From: Halotia branconii CENA392
GTDB taxonomy: Bacteria; Cyanobacteriota; Cyanobacteriia; Cyanobacteriales; Nostocaceae
Direction of reading: 5' to 3'
Assembly (NCBI RefSeq): GCF_029953635.1
Contig: NZ_CP124543.1
Span: 2,521,455 to 2,585,454 of the forward strand
Length of the DNA: 64,000 nucleotides
Shown: positions 18,266 through 26,878 of the stretch, one piece after another
Layout of the letters: each line of letters begins with the position of its first letter
Numbering within the stretch: the first letter of the stretch is position 1
Notes under the pieces: model-generated
Databases searched by the model: none
The model's input: only the letters and a program-made list of their open reading frames with translations
Told to the model about the DNA's origin: nothing
Made by a program: the position numbers and the translations under genes

Positions 18266-20236
18266 ATGGCTACTAATAATGGAATGGAAAGCAAAAATAA
18301 CTCGTTAGTTTCTTTTGAACGCAACAGTTATTTTTATGGAAAATTGCTTACTGTTCGTGATTTTGAACTCGAACAGCAATATGGAATTGAAAAAAATCAT
18401 CTCTTCAATCGCCTTGTTCTAGGCAAGGGTATAGTCTCCGGCTTAGAAGTTGGTAAAAATCTCACAATTGAAAAGGATAATCAACAAGATAAAATCTTGT
18501 TAAAGGTTCAAATATCCCAAGGCGTAGCCTTAGATTCTTTTGGGAGAGAAATTGTTGTTAGCCAGAATATATCTGAAACTTTGTCAGTCAATTCCAGAGG
18601 TAAAAACTACATTTATATCCAATATAAAGAGCAACCTACAGAACGTGTTTCTCAGGCAGAAAATGGTTATGCGAGGATTAAGGAAACTTATACAGTTTTT
18701 ACTAGCGCAGAAGTTCCATCTGCACAAATTAAAGGCAAAGTTTATGTAGAAACTGATACCGACTCGGAATTGATTTTAGGTGTAAAAGTTGAAGCGATAG
18801 AACCACAAACTCAAATCGTAAAAGCAATCACATTTACTGATGCAGCAGGTAATTACACACTTATAGTTCCTAATGGGACTTATCAAATCAAAGCCTCGGC
18901 GAGTGGTTTTGAAACACAAACTTCACCAGCAATTACTGTTTCTATAACTCAACAAAACGAGTCAGCAAAAACTGTAGATTTAACACTGATTCCGGACTCA
19001 TCTAAAACAGTATCGCTTCCTGCTCAAGATATAGTTCAGCAATACTATAACGACTATTTACGCACTTATTCCGAACCCAATCAAGATACTAAAGTACTAC
19101 TTGCTGTGGTGAATATTCCAACAGATAATGCACCACCAAAACTCGATCTACAAGAAACTGCGAAGTATCGCCAAATTGTCTACAGTAATACTATGCTGTA
19201 TGACCTCATAAGTAAAATCAATACAACAAATATCACTCCAGGAGATACTGTAGGCAGCATCCAGCAACTATCACTTCCAGGAAGTTCTTCACAATTTGCT
19301 CGTGCAGATCATGCTCATAACTTAGCAGATGATGTTGTAATAGCTAGCAAAATAAATCCAAAAACTTTTACTTCATCAGATAACAGTATTAGTATTGCCA
19401 AAACTAAGGATAAACAATCATTTGATTTAAAAGTTGCTTCTTCAGTAAAACTTCCTGTTCCAGGAGAGACGGCAACCAGCATCCAACCGAAATCAAATCC
19501 TGGAACTTCTCCACAATTTGCTCGTGCAGATCATGTTCATAATTTACAAATCAATCAAATAGGTCCTGATGTCAACGGAAATCTGATTTTGACACCAGGA
19601 GACAATATAAATCTCGTTCCAGGACAAAAGTCTAATGAACTAGTCATTTCAACCACAGGAGATACTGCATCAACGATTTCGACAGGGACACAAGAACTCG
19701 CATTTGAAACAGATGAAGCTTTGCCCAAAGGCAGTTTAGTACCTGTCAGCGTTACGGTATCTTCTTTGCAAGAAGGACAACCTTTTTCAGTCATACTTGC
19801 TCCTATATTACCTGTGGATATTCCTCCGATTACCCGTCCACCTTTGGAACAAACTCAGGGGCAATCAGGTATACACTTCGTCTTTGGTTCTAATATTCAA
19901 CTACCACGTATGTATGTAGCCTATGTACCGCTACCTTATAACAAAACTTTTGAAATTCATGGTTTTGATGCTAACCTCGCTGATAAAGAGCAAAAAGTCA
20001 AAGTTGTTTACTGGGTAATTCCTGGTTCTGCAACTGTAGAGGAAAATCAACCCTCAACTTCCATCAAAGACCAAGCTTTAGAATTAATCAAGAATAATGC
20101 TGATGGTATGACCATTACAGGATTAATGCGGGAATTGGGAGTAGCACGGTCTGAGTTGGAACCTGAACTAGCAGAACTTGTTGAAGCAAGTGAAATTCAG
20201 CGTGTAAATAATAGATTCCGAATTTCAGAAACTTGA
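18266..20236 (+). CDS. Fibre-like baseplate-associated protein with carboxypeptidase-regulatory-like domain
   Basis: This 656-residue protein is built of distinct parts. Residues about 12-150 match a baseplate-linked domain common in eCIS clusters (NSYFYGKLLTVRDFELEQQYGIEKNHLFNRLVLGKGIVSGLEVG). Residues about 150-240 are a carboxypeptidase-regulatory-like sandwich (AQIKGKVYVETDTDS, then GNYTLIVPNGTYQIKASASGFE). Two phage-fibre-like repeats follow (GSSSQFARADHAHNL and GTSPQFARADHVHNL, about 345 and 415). The last about 60 residues resemble a winged helix (ALELIKNNADGMTITGLMRELGVARSELEPELAELVEASEIQRV). A Shine-Dalgarno (AAAGGAG) precedes ATG 18266. It is the best candidate for the receptor-binding or anchoring component; no other fibre gene is present. 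Confidence 0.7.
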   Translation: MATNNGMESKNNSLVSFERNSYFYGKLLTVRDFELEQQYGIEKNHLFNRLVLGKGIVSGLEVGKNLTIEKDNQQDKILLKVQISQGVALDSFGREIVVSQNISETLSVNSRGKNYIYIQYKEQPTERVSQAENGYARIKETYTVFTSAEVPSAQIKGKVYVETDTDSELILGVKVEAIEPQTQIVKAITFTDAAGNYTLIVPNGTYQIKASASGFETQTSPAITVSITQQNESAKTVDLTLIPDSSKTVSLPAQDIVQQYYNDYLRTYSEPNQDTKVLLAVVNIPTDNAPPKLDLQETAKYRQIVYSNTMLYDLISKINTTNITPGDTVGSIQQLSLPGSSSQFARADHAHNLADDVVIASKINPKTFTSSDNSISIAKTKDKQSFDLKVASSVKLPVPGETATSIQPKSNPGTSPQFARADHVHNLQINQIGPDVNGNLILTPGDNINLVPGQKSNELVISTTGDTASTISTGTQELAFETDEALPKGSLVPVSVTVSSLQEGQPFSVILAPILPVDIPPITRPPLEQTQGQSGIHFVFGSNIQLPRMYVAYVPLPYNKTFEIHGFDANLADKEQKVKVVYWVIPGSATVEENQPSTSIKDQALELIKNNADGMTITGLMRELGVARSELEPELAELVEASEIQRVNNRFRISET

Positions 20237-20249
20237 AAAAAACAATTAG

Positions 20250-20277
20250 AGATATAGGGTACTTTCTCTCTATATCT
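20250..20277. terminator. Hairpin after the baseplate operon (weak terminator candidate)
   Basis: AGATATAG at 20250-20257 pairs with CTATATCT at 20270-20277 around a 12-base loop, 14 bases after the stop of the fibre-like gene. There is no T-tract, so Rho-independent termination is uncertain. It could be a processing site separating the particle genes from the cargo genes. Confidence 0.4.
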
Positions 20278-20400
20278 AAGTACAGCTTTATGTCAAATCG
20301 TGGCGAATTGAGGATTGAAGTTTAAACGCATCGGCGCTTTGCTTTCCCGTAGGATAGGAGCGCGGAGAATTCGCTACGAATTAATGAAATGCTGTACTAA
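20277..20400. repeat. MITE-like element, family 3
   Basis: The left end TAAGTACAGCTTTAT matches the reverse complement of the right end (TTAGTACAGCATTTCAT) as an imperfect terminal inverted repeat. The 124-bp unit contains an inner palindrome-rich stretch (CATCGGCGCTTTGCTTTCCC and CGCGGAGAATTCGCTACG). It sits exactly between the particle genes and the cargo genes. No second copy was noticed in this window. Confidence 0.5.
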
Positions 20401-20435
20401 GTTGTAAATATTGAAAGTCGTTATAAAAGGTAAAA

Positions 20436-21044
20436 ATGTACAAACCCAAACGAGATAAAAAAGCCAAGATCCAGTCACTACTGTCGCAAAAAAAGAAGGT
20501 GGACAAAAAAAAGGTGTCGCCAGTTACACCAGCAGCCCACCCAAAAGAGCCACTAATGGAACACATCTCGCAGATCGGTAATGTTCCCAATCCTGCCGCC
20601 CATGCAGCTATCCTGAATCGCGCTCCAGCTAATCAGCAATCTTCTAACAAGGAATTTTTACTTCAGTTGCAACAGCAATATGGAAATAGTTACGTCAAAC
20701 AGGTGCTGCAATTGGCACAGCAAGAAAATCAAGATAAGGCAATATTACAAAAAGCATTAGAAGACGAACAGCAAACAGTACCATCAAAACAAGATAAAGA
20801 TGAAACAAATCAGCCAGAGGAACAACTATCTTTTAACAAGGATGCGAAAGAAGAGCTAGATAAATTGGAATTGGCACAGCCAGAAAATCAAGATGATGCG
20901 ATATCACAAAAAGCACCAGAAGACGAGCAGGAAGTAGTGCCATCAAAACAAGATAAAGATGAAACAAATCAACCAAAGGGACAACTATCTTCCAATCAGA
21001 AAGCGAAAGAAAAGTTAGATAAAAAGAAACGTAATAAAGCTTAA
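20436..21044 (+). CDS. Short cargo-like protein sharing the DUF4157 leader module
   Basis: This 202-residue hydrophilic protein has residues about 40-90 (MEHISQIGNVPNPAAHAAILN, then RAPANQQSSN and LLQLQQQYGNSYVKQVLQLA) nearly identical to residues about 37-90 of the large cargo protein encoded next. It lacks the DUF4157 domain and any toxin domain. Residues about 87-145 and 146-202 are two copies of a charged repeat (ENQDxAIxQKAxEDEQ, VPSKQDKDETNQPxxQLS). Lys, Gln and Asp dominate. The shared N-terminal module suggests it is loaded on, or helps load, the particle (inference). It could be a truncated cargo or a dedicated adaptor. The ATG at 20436 has a weak upstream AAAAGG. Confidence 0.7.
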   Translation: MYKPKRDKKAKIQSLLSQKKKVDKKKVSPVTPAAHPKEPLMEHISQIGNVPNPAAHAAILNRAPANQQSSNKEFLLQLQQQYGNSYVKQVLQLAQQENQDKAILQKALEDEQQTVPSKQDKDETNQPEEQLSFNKDAKEELDKLELAQPENQDDAISQKAPEDEQEVVPSKQDKDETNQPKGQLSSNQKAKEKLDKKKRNKA

Positions 21045-21099
21045 AGAATATTTCTACAAAATACATCAGTTCAATTAAGAAACTTGTCTGAGGTAAAAT

Positions 21100-24000
21100 A
21101 TGCACGCGCCGAAGCTGGATAAAAACGTTAATACCAAGTTAGATCCACAGGAAACTGCGGCGGAAAAAAGTGTGTCGTCGCCTATACAGCGCGATCCACT
21201 AGTGCAGCAAATTTCGCGGATGGGCAATGCTCCCAATCCCAGCGCTCATGCAGCTGTCCTCAATCGTGCCCCAGCTAATCAGCAATCTTCTAACAGGCAA
21301 TTATTACTGCAATTGCAACAGCAGTATGGAAATCCCTATGTCAATCAGGTGTTGCAATTAGCGCGAGAAATGGGTGGGGAAACATCTGTCACCTCAACTG
21401 AGCAGCCACTTGTGCAGACAAAGCTGACAATTGGTGCGGCAGGGGATAAGTACGAGCAAGAGGCGGATCGGACAGCGCGTCAAGTGGTACAGCGGATGAA
21501 TGCGCCTGCTTCTCAACAGCCGGAAGCCAGTGAGAAGATGCAGCCAGCGAAGCCTGAAGCAAAAGAAATATCCAAAAAGCCACAGATAAGTACTATACAA
21601 CGGCAGGAGATACCCGAGCTGGAGAAAGAGGAAGATGAACCCGTCCAATTGCAGTCGGAAACGGGAATTGTTCAGCGGGCTTGCTCCAAGTGTGACAAAG
21701 AACAGCAGCTAGGACAACAAGAGAATAAACTTGCTCAAATGCAGCCTTTGGTACAGCGTCAGTCTGGTGATAAGGAGATGACAGATACACCAGACTTGGA
21801 AACGTCGATTCAAAAGGCGCAAGGTAAGGGACAGCCTCTTTCTGATAATGTCCGAGGACAGATGGAGCAAGCATTTGGGGCTGACTTCAGTGGAGTAAGA
21901 ATTCATACAGGTTCGCAATCTGACCAACTGAATAAATCTATCCAAGCTCGCGCTTTTACTACAGGACAGGATATTTTCTTGCGTTCTGGGGAATACGCAC
22001 CTGCAAGCAAGCAGGGACAGGAGTTGCTTGCCCATGAATTGACTCACGTTGTTCAGCAAAATGGCGATCGCAAAATTCAGCGCAAGTCAGATACAAGCCA
22101 ACAAAAGAATCTGCAAACTCTAGCAGCAAACACTATCGGCGATCGCTCTTCTGAAATAAACTTAGATATTTCTAATACACAACCTGAGCTAAATATCAAT
22201 GGTGTACCAGAAAAAACTGTTACACAAACACCACCCACTAAAGTCCCTACAGCAGTCACAGAGGCTAACCGAGTTCAACCAAAAGCTGCTACTGCCACAG
22301 GAGTAGGAACAAGCTTAAAAGGCATGGTAAAAAGACAAAGCACTCCCACAGCACAAGCGGCTGCTCCTATTAGTGCTGATGAACCCGGTCAAATTATTGA
22401 ACAGCTAAAAAATACACCGCCCACACAAGCTGCTATTGCCTACAAGCAAGCTCAAACTGATTCAGTGCAGGCTTTAGAGAACCAAAAGCAACAAGTTGAA
22501 TCAACTATCCCAGAAATTCCTGCACCTACAGGATTACCAGCTTCTCCACCGCCAGAAGAAGGAGCAGAAGAAGCCACAAATGAGCCACAATCAGAATCAG
22601 CAGGAGGGCAGGCTTCTCCACCGCCAGAAGAGACACCATTGTTGGGGATATTCGGAGCGTTGGCAACGGGTGCTGTACAAGACGCTGTTAGCCCAAAAGA
22701 AAACATCTCTGAAATGAACACCGATGCTAACAAGCGCTCCACAGAAGAGACACCATCGTTGGGGGGAACAGGAACGTTCGGAGCGTTGGCAACGGGTGGT
22801 GAACAAGATGCTGTTAGCCCGGAAGAAAACATCTCTGAAGTGAACACTGATGCTGGCGATCGCCCTACGATTAAATTAAGGGGTGAAACCGACCCTTCGC
22901 AGATGGATGCAACTCTAGATGAATCGACCGATCAAGTGCAAGAAACGAAAACAGAGGCGGCTCAGGACATCAAGCAGAATTTTGGTGAGAATAATATCTT
23001 TCCTCAAGCCAGCGATGAAATCCTCAAGGCAAATAAACAATTTTCTCCATTCAAACATCCTTCAGAGAAAATTAGTAAAGCTCCTAGTATTTCACCAGAA
23101 ATTGTTGGCGGTTTGAATCAAGGTTTAACTCCTTTCTATAAAGAACAAATTGCTCCAGAACAAGAGAAATATAAAGTTGGTAAAAATAAATTTGATACCG
23201 ATTCAGCCAATGCTAGATCTCATGCAGATGAGGAAATTAATAACTTCAATGAAGAAGCCAAGAACAAACAATTAGCGAAACAAAAGCAGGCTAAACAAGA
23301 AGTTAAGCAACTCAGACAGGATTGGCAATTTGAGCTAGATAATGTTGATAAAAATTACCAGGAAAAAGCTGGTAATGCCCTTAAAGAACAGCGCCAGAAA
23401 ATTCATGATGAAAAAACAAAAGCTGAAGCAGAAGCGGATCGACATCTAACAGAAGCAGAGAAGAAAGCAGAAGCAGAGAAGAAAAAAGCTGAAGAAGAAG
23501 CTAGGAAGAAAGAAGAAGAAGCGCAAGAACCCAAGTCTTTTTGGGAAGAAGTTGGAGATTTCTTTAAAGACATCGGTGAAGCAATCGTAGATTTTTTCAA
23601 GGATCTATTTAATGCTTTAATTGAGGCAATCAATGCCATTTTTGAAGCTGCCAAGCAATTGGTAAAAGCAGTCATAGATTTGGCTCAAAAAGTAATTACA
23701 GGCTTAATTCAAGCTTTTGGAGAAATTCTCAAAGGAATTGTTAAGGTTGCTTTCGCAGCTTTCCCAGAAATATCCAAGAAATTCTCTGACAAAATTGACG
23801 AAGCGGTTAACAAGGCAGTAGATACAGTTAATGCGGTGGCCGACTGGTTGAAAAAGGCTGTTTCTAGCATTTTGGATTTCCTGGCGAAGATTTTGGATAA
23901 ATTGTTGAGACTACTCCAAGACCTGGTTCAGGGAATTTTTAATGTGATTGGCATGATCATCACAGGTAAAATTGGGGAATTAATCCAACGAATTGGCTAC

Positions 24001-26235
24001 CTAATTGAAGCCGCTAAGGCAATGCCTTCTCACTTTGAAACAGCAGCCTTGGAAGAACTTCTTGGAGGCGGCGAACTTAACTTGGATAAACCCCTTTCAC
24101 CAGAAGAACTTGCCCAAGCCCAACAAGCTGGGATAAATATCCCCAGTGCCAAAGGTGAAGGCATCCCGCAAGCAGGTGAGGCGGGTGAAATGCCAAAAGC
24201 ACCTTGGACAGAACAAAATGTTGGGGTTGATGCTGTTGAAGATAATATGGAGCTTTCGCCTGAACTCACCGCCGAACTGATGCAGAGAACTAACGGTGAA
24301 GGTGAGGAGATGCTTGCAGAGTCTAACGACCCAAGCCGCTCAATGGAGTCAATTATGTCTGAAGTGACTGGAGAGCAGCAAGTAGGAGGAAAGCAAGAAC
24401 AACAACACATTCCTGATGACGGACTGACACCAAAACAGCGAGCCAGCATTAAATGGGAGTTGATGAAGCAAGGAATTAAGGACTGGTTCTCTAAAAACTG
24501 GCCAATTTTACTTGCTGCATTGATAGCAGGAACTGCCATTATCATAGGCGCGATCGTTGCTTCTGGTGGTGCAGTTTTGGCAGCACTGCCAGTAATTATG
24601 GACATTTTGGCTGTAGTATTTGCTGCCGAAATCATAGCAAGAATTGGCGGATATCTGCGCGACTATATTACTAAAGCTTGGAAAGGAGATATCCAAGGTG
24701 GCGCTAAGAGTTTGGCGAAAGCGCTGGCAGCCGGAGCAATTGAAATTGCCTTGTTGTTAACTTTTGAGGCTGGAAAAGTAGCTGTCAAAGGTGCTAAAGC
24801 GGCGGGTAAGGCTGGGGCAAAAGTGTTTAGAGGAGTGGCTCAGGGTGCTAAATATACCATCCAAAAAGGTAAAGTAATCTTGAAGGGAGTTGCTGGAACA
24901 GGAATTGGCAAAACATCTAAGAGTTTGAGGGAACTAGGTGAAAATATACTGGAGCGGACACGCTTCAAAAAAGCCAAGATTGAGAGAGGATCGAAGAATG
25001 GAGAATTTGAAATTAAAGCGTGTATTAATCCTTGTCCACCAATCGCTAAAGGGAAAGGCACCAAGAGACCAATAGATGAAGTAGAACCAAATCGTGGTTT
25101 TGAAGAACTACGCTCAGAATTGGGCGCCGATGAAGTCAAAAAGCTGACTGATGGTCTCGGTGATGATGTCGTTAAGAAACTAGCCCAAGATTTGGGTGGC
25201 AAAGAGATCCAGAAATTGGTTGAGGATCTAGGTGATGATGTCGTTAAGAAACTAGCCCAAAATTTGGGTGGCAAGAATATCCAGGACTTAGTAAAGGATC
25301 TAGGTGATGATGTCGTTAAGAAACTAGCCAAAGACTTGGGAGGCAACGAGATCCAGAAATTGGTTAAGGATCTAGGTGATGATGTCGTTAAAAATCTAGC
25401 CAAAGACTTGGGAGGCAACGAGATCCAGAAATTGGTTAAGGATCTAGGTGATGATGTCGTTAAAAATCTAGCCAAAGACTTGAGTGGTAAAAATATCCAG
25501 GACTTAGTAAAGGATCTAGGCGATAAGGAGGTCATAACACTCGCTGCTAAACTAAGTAGCACAGATATTAAGGATCTTCTAAACCGAACAACAGATAGTG
25601 TTGAACTTTCGCAACTTCTGAAACAAGTTGGTGGTGCAAATGATGCACCTACACTTTTAAATTTCTTAAAACAAGCTGGTTCTGGTCAGAGTGCTAAACT
25701 ACTGGATATTTTAAACTTAGTTAAGGCTGGTGATCATGCAAGGTTAAACAATTTACTTGCTCTTGCAAATAGTAATGCTGCAGAATTCCAAAGACTTGCA
25801 GATATAACCTTTGCTCTGCCAAAAACTAAACCCACAGTTCCTTCTGTACCTGCACCTTCAGCGGTAACAAAACTGGGTTATGGTGGTGCTGATATGCAAC
25901 ATTTCCTTGATGGACACACATTCCAGTATTTAAACATACAAGGAAGGCTAAGTAAACCATCAACTACTTTGTGGCCTATTGGTACAACTGATACACAGAT
26001 AAGTAATTATTTAGATGAAGCACTTAACGCACTATTTAAGAAGCATGGTTACAGTAGCCCAGCACCTGGTAAACCAGTACAGATTACGCTTTCTTCTGGA
26101 GTAAAAGTTCAGGTTGGTGTTAGAGGTAATCCAAAGACACCAATAGTTGGACAGTTCTTCCCAATAAGTGGTACTGGTCTTGAAAAAATTATTTCAAATG
26201 AAATGAAAGCTATTTGGGATATCCTCAAACCCTAA
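21100..26235 (+). CDS. DUF4157 eCIS cargo/effector with C-terminal EndoU-like nuclease domain
   Basis: This 1711-residue protein reads as a polymorphic eCIS effector. Residues about 30-90 are a leader module (LLLQLQQQYGNPYVNQVLQLA) shared with the upstream small protein. Residues about 245-325 are DUF4157 (LSDNVRGQMEQAFGADFSGV) with a metalloprotease-like HELTH at 312-316. A Pro/Glu-rich linker follows (about 470-610), then a long Lys/Glu coiled coil and amphipathic helices (about 690-1010). Two hydrophobic segments lie at about 1135-1185. Five near-identical 24-residue repeats (LGDDVVKKLAKDLGGNEIQK) span about 1350-1475. The C-terminal about 115 residues (MQHFLDGHT at 1599-1607, LWPIGTTDTQISNYLDEAL, VQVGV, GQFFP at 1684-1688) resemble bacterial EndoU-like toxins. 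The next gene could be its immunity partner. DUF4157 is certain; the nuclease call is by motif. Confidence 0.8.
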   Translation: MHAPKLDKNVNTKLDPQETAAEKSVSSPIQRDPLVQQISRMGNAPNPSAHAAVLNRAPANQQSSNRQLLLQLQQQYGNPYVNQVLQLAREMGGETSVTSTEQPLVQTKLTIGAAGDKYEQEADRTARQVVQRMNAPASQQPEASEKMQPAKPEAKEISKKPQISTIQRQEIPELEKEEDEPVQLQSETGIVQRACSKCDKEQQLGQQENKLAQMQPLVQRQSGDKEMTDTPDLETSIQKAQGKGQPLSDNVRGQMEQAFGADFSGVRIHTGSQSDQLNKSIQARAFTTGQDIFLRSGEYAPASKQGQELLAHELTHVVQQNGDRKIQRKSDTSQQKNLQTLAANTIGDRSSEINLDISNTQPELNINGVPEKTVTQTPPTKVPTAVTEANRVQPKAATATGVGTSLKGMVKRQSTPTAQAAAPISADEPGQIIEQLKNTPPTQAAIAYKQAQTDSVQALENQKQQVESTIPEIPAPTGLPASPPPEEGAEEATNEPQSESAGGQASPPPEETPLLGIFGALATGAVQDAVSPKENISEMNTDANKRSTEETPSLGGTGTFGALATGGEQDAVSPEENISEVNTDAGDRPTIKLRGETDPSQMDATLDESTDQVQETKTEAAQDIKQNFGENNIFPQASDEILKANKQFSPFKHPSEKISKAPSISPEIVGGLNQGLTPFYKEQIAPEQEKYKVGKNKFDTDSANARSHADEEINNFNEEAKNKQLAKQKQAKQEVKQLRQDWQFELDNVDKNYQEKAGNALKEQRQKIHDEKTKAEAEADRHLTEAEKKAEAEKKKAEEEARKKEEEAQEPKSFWEEVGDFFKDIGEAIVDFFKDLFNALIEAINAIFEAAKQLVKAVIDLAQKVITGLIQAFGEILKGIVKVAFAAFPEISKKFSDKIDEAVNKAVDTVNAVADWLKKAVSSILDFLAKILDKLLRLLQDLVQGIFNVIGMIITGKIGELIQRIGYLIEAAKAMPSHFETAALEELLGGGELNLDKPLSPEELAQAQQAGINIPSAKGEGIPQAGEAGEMPKAPWTEQNVGVDAVEDNMELSPELTAELMQRTNGEGEEMLAESNDPSRSMESIMSEVTGEQQVGGKQEQQHIPDDGLTPKQRASIKWELMKQGIKDWFSKNWPILLAALIAGTAIIIGAIVASGGAVLAALPVIMDILAVVFAAEIIARIGGYLRDYITKAWKGDIQGGAKSLAKALAAGAIEIALLLTFEAGKVAVKGAKAAGKAGAKVFRGVAQGAKYTIQKGKVILKGVAGTGIGKTSKSLRELGENILERTRFKKAKIERGSKNGEFEIKACINPCPPIAKGKGTKRPIDEVEPNRGFEELRSELGADEVKKLTDGLGDDVVKKLAQDLGGKEIQKLVEDLGDDVVKKLAQNLGGKNIQDLVKDLGDDVVKKLAKDLGGNEIQKLVKDLGDDVVKNLAKDLGGNEIQKLVKDLGDDVVKNLAKDLSGKNIQDLVKDLGDKEVITLAAKLSSTDIKDLLNRTTDSVELSQLLKQVGGANDAPTLLNFLKQAGSGQSAKLLDILNLVKAGDHARLNNLLALANSNAAEFQRLADITFALPKTKPTVPSVPAPSAVTKLGYGGADMQHFLDGHTFQYLNIQGRLSKPSTTLWPIGTTDTQISNYLDEALNALFKKHGYSSPAPGKPVQITLSSGVKVQVGVRGNPKTPIVGQFFPISGTGLEKIISNEMKAIWDILKP
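25147..25520 (+). repeat. 72-bp tandem repeat inside the cargo gene
   Basis: About five near-identical 72-bp units encode 24-residue repeats with the core LGDDVVKxLAxDLGGxxIQ; degenerate half-units flank the array. The DNA of neighbouring units is almost the same (CTAGGTGATGATGTCGTTAA recurs), so copy number is probably unstable. The repeats lie between the membrane segments and the toxin-like domain and may form a solenoid linker. Confidence 0.85.
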
Positions 26236-26273
26236 TAATATATTAGTGTAAATTAAAAATTAGGAAAGTAATT

Positions 26274-26786
26274 ATGGCAGTAGAAGTAAATTTCTGCTTG
26301 TATTTAGTAGATAATGATTTAATTGAGTTAAACGAACAAGAGATAGAATCTAGTTTTGATAAATATAGTTCTTACCTACGCGATACACAATCGATTGATG
26401 GAGCTATTTTAATAAAATCTCATGATAAAAAAGATGTAATTATTCAAGATGAATTATGGGTTATTGCCCAAAATTTTTGTTTTTCTTCTATTCTAGATTT
26501 ACTTCAGAAACAAAAAGAATGTTTTGTTTACCATTATTTTAGTAGCTATGGACAGATTGTTTTGATTTCTTTAACAGACTGTATACGTGTTATGGGAGAT
26601 GCAATACCAATAGAGAGTTTCACAACAAGTGAACTTCTACCTGCTTTGTATCGTTGTGGAGAACGAATTCTTAACTTACTACATAAATTACAGGAAGCAG
26701 GTTGTGTTGATATTTATACAGAAAGCTTAGAAGCTTTAGCAAAAGAAGCACTTCAGGTTTTGCAAGCCAATGATATGCTCTCATGA
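26274..26786 (+). CDS. Candidate immunity protein for the EndoU-like cargo toxin
   Basis: This 170-residue acidic, Leu-rich protein begins 38 bp after the effector stop, preceded by AGGAAAG before ATG 26274. It has no signal peptide or membrane segment. I do not recognise a family. Visible structure is an alternating alpha/beta N-terminal half (FCLYLVDNDLIELNEQEIE, FVYHYFSSYGQIVLISLT) and a helical C-terminus (ALYRCGERILNLLHKLQEAG, then LEALAKEALQVLQAND). Small size, acidity and tight linkage to a toxin-bearing gene are typical of immunity proteins. It could instead be a cargo chaperone. The function is inference from position. Confidence 0.6.
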   Translation: MAVEVNFCLYLVDNDLIELNEQEIESSFDKYSSYLRDTQSIDGAILIKSHDKKDVIIQDELWVIAQNFCFSSILDLLQKQKECFVYHYFSSYGQIVLISLTDCIRVMGDAIPIESFTTSELLPALYRCGERILNLLHKLQEAGCVDIYTESLEALAKEALQVLQANDMLS

Positions 26787-26878
26787 AGATTTAAGAAACT
26801 TGCTTTGTTCAACTACAATGAGCCAATGTATAGCTTGCAAATTTTTTGCATGAAAGTCTTTTACTCAACATATTTAAT

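Noticed and set aside
22452..22847. Minus-strand 131-codon frame within the effector gene
   Set aside because: It mirrors the Pro/Glu-rich linker of the effector and has no start site or homology.
24840..25562. Long minus-strand frame of 240 codons
   Set aside because: It is the antisense of the 72-bp tandem repeat in the cargo gene; it has repeat-derived composition and no independent signal.
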